This document shows positions 45,857 through 55,374 of a stretch of 64,000 bases of DNA, in pieces. Below the pieces are notes generated by a model. It made no database searches. It saw nothing but the letters and a program-made list of their open reading frames with translations, and was not told where the DNA came from. Position numbers and translations under genes: made by a program. This stretch comes from Nostoc sp. UHCC 0926 (GTDB taxonomy: Bacteria; Cyanobacteriota; Cyanobacteriia; Cyanobacteriales; Nostocaceae), in the NCBI RefSeq assembly GCF_028623165.1, contig NZ_CP117768.1, positions 5,584,001-5,648,000 of the forward strand, written 5' to 3'. Every line of letters begins with the position of its first letter. Position 1 is the first letter of the stretch.

Positions 45857-47155
45857 TTGAATATCGATTCTGTAATACAACCCCTTCAACGCTTTGGTGT
45901 CCATTTGGGACTTGATCGCATTGTCAACCTATTGGCAAGTCTCGGTAATCCTGATCACCAAATGCCAGTAATTCACGTTGCTGGCACCAATGGCAAAGGT
46001 TCGGTTTGTGCCTATCTTTCCTCAGTACTTACTGAGGCTGGTTATCGTACAGGACGCTACATTTCCCCCCATTTAGTTGATTGGACGGAACGTATTTGTT
46101 TAAATGAACAGCCAATTTCCTCTAAGGAATTGAGCCAATTATTAGAAAAAGTCCAAGCTGCTATTCGTCCTCAGGACGAATCGGCAACTCAGTTTGAGGT
46201 AATTACCGCAGCTGCTTGGTTGTATTTTGCCCAGCAGCAAGTGGATGTGGCTGTAGTAGAAGTCGGACTAGGAGGGCGCTTGGATGCTACCAATGTCTGC
46301 TTAGAACCCCTGGTTACGATCATCACTTCCATCAGCCGGGAACACTGGCAGCAACTTGGCCCCACCGTCGCCGATATTGCTAGAGAAAAAGCAGGTATTC
46401 TCAAACCTGGATGTCCCGTTGTGGTTGGGCCATTGCCACCGGATGCAGAGAAAGTTGTGCGATCGCGTGCTTTAGAATTACAATGTCCGATTTTTACGCC
46501 TCAACCCGCCCGTCAACTAGCGTCTGGATGGGCAGAATATCAAACTATTCAAAATTCTAAATCAATTAAATATCCTTTACCATTAGCCGGACAAATTCAA
46601 TTAACTAATTCAGTTTTGGCTTTAACTGCTTTAGAAATTCTCCAACAACAGGGTTGGCAGATTTCAGACGAAGCCATAATTAACGGCATGGCAAAAACTA
46701 AGTGGCCGGGGCGGATGCAATGGACTACCTGGAACAACCATAAATTATTAATTGATGGCGCTCATAATACAGCTGCTGCCCAAGTTCTTCGTCAGTATGT
46801 TGATAGCTTAGACGCAGTTAACCATGAGCCAGTCAATTGGGTTATGGGAATGTTTTCCGATAAGGATCATGCGGATATTTTTGCCGCCCTGCTGCAACCA
46901 GGCGATCGCCTTTATTTAGTACCAATACCAGTAGAACCTTGGCCGGGTAGAACTTCTGCTGATTTAGACTACCTAGCAAACCTAGCTTACAGCCTTTGTC
47001 CAGAATTAGGCGATCGCAAAATATATCCAGATTTATTCACAGCATTAGAAGCCGCAACCTCAACTGCTACCACAGACGATTTAATCGTTTTGTGTGGTTC
47101 TCTTTATTTAGTAGGCAATTTTTTATCTACAACCAATATAATTCGTAAATCATAA
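45857..47155 (+). CDS. folC: Folylpolyglutamate synthase/dihydrofolate synthase
   Basis: Adds glutamate to dihydropteroate or folate. The 432 residues show the Mur-ligase-type P-loop HVAGTNGKGSV (about 40-50), the SPHLVDWTERI folate loop, VVEVGLGGRLDATN and the C-terminal LIDGAHN. The only fitting start is TTG at 45857, giving MNIDSVIQPLQRFGVHLGLD, a normal FolC beginning; no ATG fits. There is no clear ribosome binding site. Confidence 0.93.
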   Translation: MNIDSVIQPLQRFGVHLGLDRIVNLLASLGNPDHQMPVIHVAGTNGKGSVCAYLSSVLTEAGYRTGRYISPHLVDWTERICLNEQPISSKELSQLLEKVQAAIRPQDESATQFEVITAAAWLYFAQQQVDVAVVEVGLGGRLDATNVCLEPLVTIITSISREHWQQLGPTVADIAREKAGILKPGCPVVVGPLPPDAEKVVRSRALELQCPIFTPQPARQLASGWAEYQTIQNSKSIKYPLPLAGQIQLTNSVLALTALEILQQQGWQISDEAIINGMAKTKWPGRMQWTTWNNHKLLIDGAHNTAAAQVLRQYVDSLDAVNHEPVNWVMGMFSDKDHADIFAALLQPGDRLYLVPIPVEPWPGRTSADLDYLANLAYSLCPELGDRKIYPDLFTALEAATSTATTDDLIVLCGSLYLVGNFLSTTNIIRKS

Positions 47156-47171
47156 TTACGAATTACAAAAT

Positions 47172-48470
47172 TTATCTTTGATTCCACTGTTGCGCCGCAT
47201 CTTCTACGGCTTTATCTACACTTTTCTCGCCTAACATTGCTGCTTGCAAGTTTTCATAAACTGCTTTTTGCAAGAGGTTGAAATCCTTCAAAGTGGGGGT
47301 TAATATTTCTGCATGTTGTAGTTCTTTAGCACTAATAACTCGCGCTTTTTCTACTGTTGAAGCATTAGCGGGAATATCTTTAAAGTAACTATCAGACAAT
47401 GCTTTGACTGTAGAAGGTAAGACATTTGCAGCTTTGGCAAAGGCTAACTGATTTTCGTCATTGGTAACAAATAAAGCAAACTTCACAGCGCTGTCTGGTT
47501 GTTTAGTGTCGCGGGGAATAACTATGTTCATCACCGCGACATTTTTCTTGCCTGTGTCACCAGTGAGTTGAGGGGCTATTCCTGAAGCTTGAGCAATTTT
47601 CGGGGCATTATTAGCGATCGTTTTCAGAAACTCTGGTCCAGAAGCAAGAAACACAGTCTCTCCAGATTGGTATAAATCGATCGCATGACGATGTCCTTGC
47701 GTCAAAGCTTCTTTTGGAAGCAGCCCTTTTTTATACAAGTCTACCCAATACTGAAACGCTGCTTTACCTTGTGCTGAATTAAACGCTGCTTTCCCCTCAG
47801 CATCTACTAGGGTGACTCCCATTTGCACAAAAGATTCCAGCACTTCACCAGAATCTTGCGGTACAAAAGTCACAAAAAAGGCATATTTGCCAGTTTTATC
47901 TTTAATTTGTTGAGCTGCTTGTGCCAATTCTCTGTAGGTTGCAGGTGATTTATTGATACCTGCCTGTTTTAATAAATCGGTGTTATAAATGGTTAACCGT
48001 GTGGTGAGATACCAGGGAATCCCAAAACTCTTGCCATTAAGCGTGCTTGCCTTCCAGATATTTGGTAGATAGGAGGAACGTACATCGTTTGAGACTTTTG
48101 CATCTAAATCTAACCAGGCATTTCGTCCCGCAAGTTGGGAAGCAAAACCCGGATTGAGGTTAACTACATCAGGTGGCGTTTTTGCTGAGACAGCAGTTAA
48201 AATTTTGCTCTCCATCGCCGCCCAAGGTATATCAACCCAGTTAATCTTTATACCTGGATTTTGCGATTCAAAACTCGCAATTAGGCTTTTGAAGTAGTCG
48301 GTAAATTGAGGTTGGAGTTGCATCGTCCAAAACTCAACAGTTGCCGCTCCTGAACTAGCTTGTTTTGTACTTGTACTAACATTACCTGTGCTGCAACTTA
48401 CAATCCAACTGGTTAATAAGCCAAGTAGTACAAAAGCAACAAGTTGTTTAAATTTTCGCAATTGAATCAT
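47172..48470 (-). CDS. ABC transporter sugar-type substrate-binding lipoprotein
   Basis: A family 1 extracellular solute-binding protein of 432 residues. The N-terminus is a lipoprotein signal: positive residues, a hydrophobic core and WIVSCS, where Cys would be lipidated. The body has VEFWTMQLQPQF, PDVVNLNPGFASQLAGRNAW and SGETVFLASGPEF, typical of sugar binders. I chose ATG 48470 (GGGAAA just before it); a TTG 15 codons upstream is also open. No permease or ATPase gene is near. It converges with folC (gap 16 bp). Confidence 0.88.
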   Translation of the reverse strand: MIQLRKFKQLVAFVLLGLLTSWIVSCSTGNVSTSTKQASSGAATVEFWTMQLQPQFTDYFKSLIASFESQNPGIKINWVDIPWAAMESKILTAVSAKTPPDVVNLNPGFASQLAGRNAWLDLDAKVSNDVRSSYLPNIWKASTLNGKSFGIPWYLTTRLTIYNTDLLKQAGINKSPATYRELAQAAQQIKDKTGKYAFFVTFVPQDSGEVLESFVQMGVTLVDAEGKAAFNSAQGKAAFQYWVDLYKKGLLPKEALTQGHRHAIDLYQSGETVFLASGPEFLKTIANNAPKIAQASGIAPQLTGDTGKKNVAVMNIVIPRDTKQPDSAVKFALFVTNDENQLAFAKAANVLPSTVKALSDSYFKDIPANASTVEKARVISAKELQHAEILTPTLKDFNLLQKAVYENLQAAMLGEKSVDKAVEDAAQQWNQR

Positions 48471-48739
48471 TTTCCCAGTATTTTTACGCTTGCTCAGTGT
48501 GAAAAGCTTAGACAAAATTGTCGAGATTATAGGCTAAATAAATTACCTAGAACACCAATTCAGTAATCCTGGAAGAACTTCTCCCCTAACCCCTCTTTGC
48601 TTTGGAGAGCGGAGTTTAGCTCCCCCAACCCTTGTAGGGAAGGGGGCTGGGGGCTTAGGTTTTTCATTAATGACTCTAGCACCAAGTCCGTTTTTAGTAT
48701 CATTTAAATTTTCAATTTAGCAGTCCAGCGGGCACAACT

Positions 48740-49846
48740 GTGGTACAAAGCTTCAATCGTCTGTTTGGCAAATCGAATAAAGGGGTCGGTATTGAACTTG
48801 CTCCCGAACGGGTAAATGTAGTTCAGCTACGCAAGCAGCGTCAAGTCTTGAAACTAGAAACCTTTACATCAGTAGCAGTTCCAGAAGGCGTAGTTACCGA
48901 TGGTCAAATCACCGACCCCGCAGCAATGGCGCAATTAATCCAGCAGGCGCTAGCTGAGAGCAAAATCAAAACTTCTCGCGTGGCCACTGGTGTACCAGGG
49001 CGAGATTCCATCGTTCGGATCATCCCTGTGCCAGCAGAGTTAGATGACAAAGAACTGCGGGAAATGGTGCTAAACCATGAAGCAGGTTTATATTTACCCT
49101 ATCCTCGTGAAGAGGCTGATGTAGATTATCAGAAACTTGGGTACTTTGTAGATGAAGATGGCATTGAAAAAGTACATGTACTCCTAGTAGCCACCCGTAA
49201 AGAGATAACGGATACCTATATAAGTACATTCCAGCAAGCAGGATTACAAATCGATGTTTTAGAAATTAACAGTTTTGCTCTGATTCGGACTATTCGTGAG
49301 CAATTGCGACAGTTTGGCCCGCAAGAAGCAGCAGTATTAGTTGATATAGAGTTCGACAGTACAGAAATCGCCATCATCGTTAACGGAGTGCCGCAATTTT
49401 CACGCACAGTCCCAATCGGGACTTATCAGATGCAAACTGCCTTAGCAAGGACAATGAGCTTACCCACATCACGAGATATGGAACTCTTACACGGAATGAT
49501 TATTCCCCCAACTTCCATAGACGGTGGGAAAACCGGCGTGACCGAACTCGATCCTGGGATGGCAGCCATATTGAGAGTATTGGGAGAACTAACGGATGAA
49601 CTGCGCCGTTCCATCGATTTTTACCTTAATCAAAGTGAAAATTTGGAGGTAGCGCAGATTTTATTAGCTGGCCCAGGAGGTGGACTGCAACAGCTAGATG
49701 AATTCTTTACCCAACGATTGAGCTTGCCAACTACCCAAATAGATCCAATCGGGGCTTTGTCCTTGGAGGTTGACACTGATAAATATCCACAGGTGCAACG
49801 CTCTGGCTTGGCGATTGTACTTGGTCTAGGAATGCGGGAGGTGTAA
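48740..49846 (+). CDS. pilM: Type IV pilus assembly protein PilM
   Basis: Actin-like cytoplasmic protein that binds the PilN tail and anchors the pilus assembly complex. The 368 residues have the FtsA/actin phosphate loops (GVGIELAPERVNVVQL, VLVDIEFDSTEIAIIV, ILLAGPGGGLQQLDE). It starts with GTG 48740, the first start of a frame that fits the family. First gene of the pil operon; the 236-bp gap to pilN is large and filled with repeats. Confidence 0.93.
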   Translation: MVQSFNRLFGKSNKGVGIELAPERVNVVQLRKQRQVLKLETFTSVAVPEGVVTDGQITDPAAMAQLIQQALAESKIKTSRVATGVPGRDSIVRIIPVPAELDDKELREMVLNHEAGLYLPYPREEADVDYQKLGYFVDEDGIEKVHVLLVATRKEITDTYISTFQQAGLQIDVLEINSFALIRTIREQLRQFGPQEAAVLVDIEFDSTEIAIIVNGVPQFSRTVPIGTYQMQTALARTMSLPTSRDMELLHGMIIPPTSIDGGKTGVTELDPGMAAILRVLGELTDELRRSIDFYLNQSENLEVAQILLAGPGGGLQQLDEFFTQRLSLPTTQIDPIGALSLEVDTDKYPQVQRSGLAIVLGLGMREV

Positions 49847-49906
49847 TACCAATTTTAGATTTTGGATTTTAAATTTTGGTGAAGCAGCGCAGTCTTCTCA
49901 CATTGG

Positions 49907-49974
49907 GAGAGGCTAGCGCCTGCCGTAGGATGCCCGTTCGCCGCAAGGCGTCCCGTTAGGGAAGGGCTGTAGGG
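49907..49974. repeat. GC-rich hairpin repeat in the pilM-pilN spacer
   Basis: Shares CGCCTGCCGTAGGATGCCCG exactly with 24146-24165. It is preceded by TTTTAGATTTTGGATTTT heptad repeat (49853-49876). Together these fill a spacer that is usually short in this operon. Confidence 0.6.
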
Positions 49975-50082
49975 GTTTTCCTCATGAGCGACTGCACCAA
50001 GCCGAAGAGATTGTCTGTTTTGACAGTCACGCTGTTTGAGAATTCTCAAACCATAATATTTATTCCTAGTTGGTGTGAGAAA

Positions 50083-50859
50083 ATGTACAGTTTGGATGTT
50101 AACTTTCTTAAAGACCGCCCAGCATACCAGGAAAAGCCTAAGAGAAAGGGAGGCATATCCCTAAACCTGCCTACGGGGAATTTAACACCAGTGTATGTGG
50201 GAGTTGCAGTAGGTGTAGGTCTTCCAGTTTTATTGGGAGTTATTTGGTGGTTTTTGCAAGGGAAAATTGTTGAATTAGATGGTCAAATTGCACAACTTGA
50301 CCAAGAAAGCAAGAGATTAGATACAGAAATAGGAAATATTAACAAAATCAAAGCCGAGACGAATGCAATTAAAGGGGAAACCCAAGCTTTAGTGACTGTA
50401 TTTGACCAGATTCGACCTTGGTCAGCAATGCTGCAAGATTTGCGCGATCGCACTCCAGTAGCAGTGCAAATCGAGAACATCAAGCAAATCCCACCAATTG
50501 CAGCAGCGGTAGGTCAGCCAGCAAACAATCCCGCCGGAGGATTAGAAATTACTGGATTGGCTCGTTCTTTTAACGATGTCAATGATTTCTTATTGATTTT
50601 ACAACAGTCTCAGTTCTTGAAGTCCACAGAAAGCAGAATTCTGACGGCAACGTTAGTAGATGCTCCCTTAACACCAGGTGTGGGTCAACCTATTAGTAGT
50701 GTAATAATTAAGCCACCCCAACTAGTTAAATACACTATTCAATCGAGCATGAACGATGTTCCAGCTTCGGAATTAATCCGGGAGTTAGAAAAAAAAGGCA
50801 CAGTGGGGTTAGTGACTCGAATTCGTAGTATGCAACAAACAGGAGTCATTTCAAAATGA
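50083..50859 (+). CDS. pilN: Type IV pilus assembly protein PilN
   Basis: Inner-membrane protein that links PilM in the cytoplasm with PilO. The 258 residues read: cytoplasmic tail MYSLDVNFLKDRPAY (the PilM-binding part), one membrane helix (about 40-62), a short coiled coil and a periplasmic domain. I chose ATG 50083 because it gives the conserved tail; an upstream ATG at 49984 would add 33 residues encoded by repeat DNA. It overlaps pilO by four bases (ATGA). Confidence 0.9.
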   Translation: MYSLDVNFLKDRPAYQEKPKRKGGISLNLPTGNLTPVYVGVAVGVGLPVLLGVIWWFLQGKIVELDGQIAQLDQESKRLDTEIGNINKIKAETNAIKGETQALVTVFDQIRPWSAMLQDLRDRTPVAVQIENIKQIPPIAAAVGQPANNPAGGLEITGLARSFNDVNDFLLILQQSQFLKSTESRILTATLVDAPLTPGVGQPISSVIIKPPQLVKYTIQSSMNDVPASELIRELEKKGTVGLVTRIRSMQQTGVISK

Positions 50860-51632
50860 CGCTGAGTGATGATTTAAATTTTGCCGAACATGGTGGGGAA
50901 TTTGATTCCGCAACGCCAGCGTCCCCCGTGATCTTTGGCATTGCCCTCACACCAAAAATTATTGGGATCTTGGTGGGGGTAATTGGTTTAGCGGGAGCAG
51001 CTTATATATTATTAAACCTGCTGATGCCAGCTTGGGAAAGCTATCAGCAGCAGCAAGCAAAAAGCTCGGAACTGCAAGCGCAAGTTGCCCAAAAAAAAGC
51101 CAATATCAAACAGATTGACAAAGTTAAAGACGAACTAGCACAGGCAAAACAGCAAAAAGTTCAAGTTTTAGGTTTATTTGCTAACGAAAAAACTTCAGAT
51201 ACATTGCTGTTAGATATGAACCGTTTAGTTGAGTCTGGCAATACTCCAACTTCTATAAATGCAGTAAGAGCCAAACTGAATAAATTTGTGCCAGTTTCTC
51301 AAAAACCAGAACCAATTATCGATGGAAGTCTAGGACTACAGGTTAACGGCAAGCTGCAACGTAGCAGTATCAATGCTGAAATTACAGGAACTTATGAACA
51401 AACGCAATCAATAATCCGTAACATTGAGCGTTTACAGCCTTTGTTAATAATTAAAGATTATCAAGCAACTTTGGCTCCAGTAGAGTCTAGATCCCCATTA
51501 GATAAAACGCCTGTCCAGGTAGGCCCAGCAGCGATTAATACATCATTCCAGTTACAGATATTGATGCCACTTAGTCCAGAAGAAATAGCAGCGGCAGCGG
51601 CAGCAGCTGCTAAAACTGCCCCGAAAAAGTAG
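50856..51632 (+). CDS. pilO: Type IV pilus assembly protein PilO
   Basis: Partner of PilN in the inner membrane. The 258 residues show a cytoplasmic start, a membrane helix (about 30-52), a coiled coil (about 58-100) and a ferredoxin-like periplasmic region. The C-terminus is Ala-rich (AAAAAAAKTAPKK). Its ATG overlaps the pilN stop, so translation is probably coupled. Confidence 0.9.
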   Translation: MTLSDDLNFAEHGGEFDSATPASPVIFGIALTPKIIGILVGVIGLAGAAYILLNLLMPAWESYQQQQAKSSELQAQVAQKKANIKQIDKVKDELAQAKQQKVQVLGLFANEKTSDTLLLDMNRLVESGNTPTSINAVRAKLNKFVPVSQKPEPIIDGSLGLQVNGKLQRSSINAEITGTYEQTQSIIRNIERLQPLLIIKDYQATLAPVESRSPLDKTPVQVGPAAINTSFQLQILMPLSPEEIAAAAAAAAKTAPKK

Positions 51633-51636
51633 TTAG

Positions 51637-51704
51637 GAGTTAGGAGACGCGATTAATCGCGTCTGTACAGGAGTTAGGAGACGCGATTAATCGCGTTTGT
51701 ACAG
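51637..51704. repeat. Two tandem 34-bp units with a 16-bp palindrome
   Basis: Units 51637-51670 and 51671-51704 differ at one base. Each contains ACGCGATTAATCGCGT, a perfect palindrome (51647-51662 and 51681-51696). They lie directly behind the pilO stop, 100 bp before pilQ. GACGCGATTAAT is also the start of the 78-bp hairpin repeat. Confidence 0.7.
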
Positions 51705-51804
51705 GAGTTAGGAATTATGAGTTATCATTCCTGACTATTCACTCCTCACTCCTAACTATTCACAATTGTTTGTAAACAAGGTTTTATTAAGTGAGGAATG
51801 AACT

Positions 51805-54228
51805 GTGAAACAGCTTCACGGTAATAGTTTTATATTAGGTACTACCGCTTTTGTATTTTTGGCAGTTCAACCAGTTTGGGCACAAATTAGTCAAGTTACT
51901 AATGTACAGTTAAATCCAGTTAATGGTGGAATTAGCGTTGCTTTGAAAACTTCTTCAGGGTCACGCCCCCAAGTTTTCACGACAAAAAGAGGTAAGACTT
52001 TAGTCGCAGATGTTATCAATACTCAATTACGATTACCACAAGGCAATAGTTTTCGTCAAGATAGCCCAGCACCAGGAATTGCCTCCGTGGAGGTTAGTCA
52101 GCTTGATACCAATAGCATCCGGGTGACGGTAACTGGCAGCAACAACGTACCTAGCAGTCAACCGGTGGTGCGATCGCCAAATGGAATTACACTCAGGTTT
52201 AGCCCATCCGCAGGCACTATAGCATCAACACCAACGCCAACAGCGCCAACATCGACAGCACCGCCTGCTACTACTCCAGCTCAACCGGGTCAAAAGCCAG
52301 GTGTTCTGGTTCCTAACCCAGAAATCACGATTGACGGAAAACCTGCACAAGCTACTGGGACAGGTCAACCTGTGAGTCAGGCTCCACCTTTCTTACCGAG
52401 AGCCGTTGCCCCACCTGTGGGAGATATTGCCATCTCCAATACTGATGCTTCTCCTAGCGCCATTGACTTAGGAACTCAGGAACGTGTACCCCGCCTAGTA
52501 CTGCGAGATGCGCCGGTGCGTGAGGTTTTGTCATTGCTTGCCCGTGCTGCTAATTTGAACTTGGCTTATGTTGGAGGTGAGCAAGCTGCTGGTGCTGGAG
52601 GTCAGGCAACTTCTCAAACAATCTCTCTGGATATAGAAAACGAGCCAGTGCAAGATGTGTTTAACTACGTCTTGCGCTTGAGTGGTTTGGAAGCTAACCG
52701 CAGTAATCGCACAGTTTTTGTTGGGCCTAAACTACCTAATTCTACGCGTGACATGGTTATGCGTAGCCTGCGACTCAATCAGGTAACAGTGGGAGTCGCC
52801 CTGAACTTTTTAGTCGGCTTGGGAGCAGAAAGTGCTGTTAGCCGCGAACGACAAGTTACCAGCGTTAATGCCGTACCTGTGGGTACTGGAGTTGCGCCTA
52901 TCACCCAAACTCAAACGACCACGGAAACTAGAGTTGAAACTCAACGCGTTAGTTTTACAGACTCTAACCCATTACTCAGAGGTTTACAGGCGTTAGGAGA
53001 TGAGCGTACTAATTCTCTAACCTTGATTGGCCCTCCCCGGCTAGTTGAGATGGCTATGGCTCAACTAACTCAGCTTGATATCCGCCGTCGTCAAGTGGTA
53101 GTCAACGTCAAGATTATCGATGTTAACCTCTTAAACACCCAGGACTACAACACTAGCTTTTCTTTTGGGGTTGGCAACAACTATTTTACAAATGATGGTG
53201 GTGCAGCATCTCTGAATTTTGGTGGTTCGAGACCAGCTACAAGAGCTGAAGCATCAACCAGTGTGACTAGTACACCTGTCATTCAGAATCCCATTACAGG
53301 AACGCCTTCTGTTGACCCCAACACAGGCGTAGCTATTCCAGGAACTACTCCAGGTACGGTAGTAATAGACGCAAACGGCAACATCACTAGAGTTGCAAAC
53401 CCAGGAAGTGGCACTTTCTATCAACCTATTGCGCCTACAGGCAACCCGCTACAACCAGGTTTTTCTAATATCACCCCAGCAACCGATAACATCATTACAA
53501 GGAACGCTGATGGCACATCAAGTATTACACAAGGTGTCCTTGGTACAGCTACTACAGCTTTGCCAAGTTTATTCCAGTTTCCTAAACGCCTTCTCGCTAG
53601 CTTGCAGGCTCAAGTGCAAAATGGCAACGCCAAGATTTTGACAGACCCGACCTTAATTGTGCAAGAAGGTCAAACCGCTAATGTCAACCTGACTCAGGAA
53701 GTGGTAGGCAATATTAAAAGGGAAATAGTTCGCGATACAAATCTTGCTACAGAAACGATTTCAGCGGAAAAAGACCGAGTAGGTTTAACCCTAGCTGTCA
53801 AAATTGAGCGGATTGACGATAACGGTTTTGTCTCTCTATCGGTAGCTCCTGTCGTCAAAGCACCCCAAGCTCCAGCTACCATAAATGTTGGCGGGGGTGG
53901 TAGCCAACAAATATTCTTGGTATCTGAGCGCTCTCTTAATTCTGGCTCGATTCGTCTGCGAGATGGTCAAACGTTAATTCTCTCAGGCATCATTCAAGAT
54001 GCAGACCGGACAACTGTTTCCAAAATTCCCATTTTGGGTGATCTTCCACTTATTGGTTCACTGTTTAGAAGTACAAACAGACAGAATCAGCGCAATGAGG
54101 TGATTGTGTTGCTCACACCTCAAATCATGGACGACTCTGATAACTCCTCCTACGGTTATAACTACACCCCCAGCCCAGAAGTGCGGCAAATCCTTGAGCG
54201 TCGAGGCTTGAAGGTTCCTAGCAGGTAA
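51805..54228 (+). CDS. pilQ: Type IV pilus secretin PilQ
   Basis: Outer-membrane ring through which the pilus leaves the cell; also needed for DNA uptake. The 807 residues have a signal peptide ending near VWAQ, an AMIN domain (about 30-135), a Thr/Pro/Ala-rich linker (about 135-195), secretin N-domains (about 230-440) and the secretin core (about 550-785; RDGQTLILSGIIQD). A Gly/Thr/Asn-rich insert lies near 460-580. It starts at GTG 51805 with GTGAGGA upstream as a ribosome binding site. A terminator-like hairpin follows at 54269. Confidence 0.94.
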   Translation: MKQLHGNSFILGTTAFVFLAVQPVWAQISQVTNVQLNPVNGGISVALKTSSGSRPQVFTTKRGKTLVADVINTQLRLPQGNSFRQDSPAPGIASVEVSQLDTNSIRVTVTGSNNVPSSQPVVRSPNGITLRFSPSAGTIASTPTPTAPTSTAPPATTPAQPGQKPGVLVPNPEITIDGKPAQATGTGQPVSQAPPFLPRAVAPPVGDIAISNTDASPSAIDLGTQERVPRLVLRDAPVREVLSLLARAANLNLAYVGGEQAAGAGGQATSQTISLDIENEPVQDVFNYVLRLSGLEANRSNRTVFVGPKLPNSTRDMVMRSLRLNQVTVGVALNFLVGLGAESAVSRERQVTSVNAVPVGTGVAPITQTQTTTETRVETQRVSFTDSNPLLRGLQALGDERTNSLTLIGPPRLVEMAMAQLTQLDIRRRQVVVNVKIIDVNLLNTQDYNTSFSFGVGNNYFTNDGGAASLNFGGSRPATRAEASTSVTSTPVIQNPITGTPSVDPNTGVAIPGTTPGTVVIDANGNITRVANPGSGTFYQPIAPTGNPLQPGFSNITPATDNIITRNADGTSSITQGVLGTATTALPSLFQFPKRLLASLQAQVQNGNAKILTDPTLIVQEGQTANVNLTQEVVGNIKREIVRDTNLATETISAEKDRVGLTLAVKIERIDDNGFVSLSVAPVVKAPQAPATINVGGGGSQQIFLVSERSLNSGSIRLRDGQTLILSGIIQDADRTTVSKIPILGDLPLIGSLFRSTNRQNQRNEVIVLLTPQIMDDSDNSSYGYNYTPSPEVRQILERRGLKVPSR

Positions 54229-54268
54229 TAAAGATGATGGGTAAATGAGTCACCTCTGGCGAAGGCTC

Positions 54269-54301
54269 AGATCCCCGACTTTTTTAATAAGTCGGGGATC
54301 T
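54269..54301. terminator. Terminator-like hairpin behind pilQ
   Basis: AGATCCCCGAC and GTCGGGGATCT form an 11-bp perfect stem, 40 bp behind the pilQ stop, followed by TCTTG. It belongs to the same repeat family as 39294-39327 and 56969-57001. Confidence 0.65.
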
Positions 54302-54341
54302 TCTTGTTCACGAGTAGGATTAAGTTTAAATGTCATTCTAG

Positions 54342-54593
54342 AATAAAAAGCAAACCGAAGAAGCTCAATTCTATGAAGAATTTTTTAGCGATGTTACCTA
54401 CTGGGCGAGTGATTTGACTCATATTGTTCAAGAGGCTTACCAAATTGCTTCTCAGTATGGTTTAGCAGCTATGGACGCGCTTCATGTAGCTGCGGCGTTG
54501 TCAGTTGGTGCAGAAGAATTAGTCACAACTGAGAAAAGAACAAAGCCCATGCATCAAGTAACTAGTATTAATGTAGTTTCTATTTTTGATTGA
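54342..54593 (+). pseudogene. 5'-truncated PIN-domain toxin gene
   Basis: The frame is open for 83 codons after an in-frame TAG at 54339 but has no start in its first half. It encodes FYEEFFSDVTYWASDL and AAMDALHVAAALSVGAEELV then TTEKRTKP, the C-terminal part of a PIN-domain ribonuclease with the Asp-rich AMDALHVA and TTEKR motifs. The N-terminal strand with the first catalytic Asp/Glu is missing. No antitoxin gene is found. I take it to be a remnant of a toxin-antitoxin pair. Confidence 0.65.
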
Positions 54594-54739
54594 ATTACTA
54601 TGAAAAATGTGAGAATTAATCTATAAACTGTAATATGAAGACGACGATTTATCGCGTCTTAGTGATTTATAATTTTCATCAAAAAACTTTAACTTAAGGT
54701 TTGTAGCCCAATCAGCTAACAAAAACGGGAAATACTCTT

Positions 54740-55315
54740 ATGACAGCACTTACATTAAACCTCAATTCTGTAATTAAACTGACAAGAGAGCAGTTTTATC
54801 AATTGTGTGAAGAAAACCCCGATTTAAAATTAGAACGCAATGCCCAAGGAGAGTTGATTATAATACCACCTACGGGAGGGGAAACAGGAAAAAGTAATTC
54901 TACTATTAACGCTCAAATATGGTTCTGGAACGACCAAAATCAATTGGGCGAAGTTTTTGATTCATCAACTGGATTTACTTTACCTTCAGGGGCTGACCGT
55001 TCTCCAGATGTTTCTTGGGTAGAAAAATCTCGTTGGGATGCTTTGACTAAAGAACAAAAAGAAAGATTTATTCCCCTATGTCCTGATTTTGTTATCGAGA
55101 TACTTTCGCCTAATGACAGCTTGAAAAAAACTCAGAATAAGATGCAAGAGTATATCGAAAATGGTTGTCGTCTAGGTTGGTTGATAAACCGAAAAAAACA
55201 GGAAGTAGAAATTTATCGTCCAGGACAAGATGTGGAAGTTTTAAAATTTCCTCAAACTATTTCCGGGGAAAATGTTTTACTTGGTTTTCTACTCAATATA
55301 CAACGAATTTGGTAA
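54740..55315 (+). CDS. Uma2 family (DUF820) putative endonuclease
   Basis: The 191 residues fit the PD-(D/E)XK-fold Uma2 family: RNAQGELIIIPPTGGETG, then RSPDVSWV with the first Asp, PDFVIEILSPND with the Glu/Asp strand, and KMQEYIENGCRLGWLIN with the Lys helix. Such genes are abundant in filamentous cyanobacteria; their role is not established, and nuclease activity is an inference from the fold. Nearby are two more family members, each divergent in sequence. Confidence 0.85.
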   Translation: MTALTLNLNSVIKLTREQFYQLCEENPDLKLERNAQGELIIIPPTGGETGKSNSTINAQIWFWNDQNQLGEVFDSSTGFTLPSGADRSPDVSWVEKSRWDALTKEQKERFIPLCPDFVIEILSPNDSLKKTQNKMQEYIENGCRLGWLINRKKQEVEIYRPGQDVEVLKFPQTISGENVLLGFLLNIQRIW

Positions 55316-55374
55316 AAGTTCGGTGTGTGGACTTTAGTTATCACATACTTATAAAATAGCAAATGGGGTTGTGG

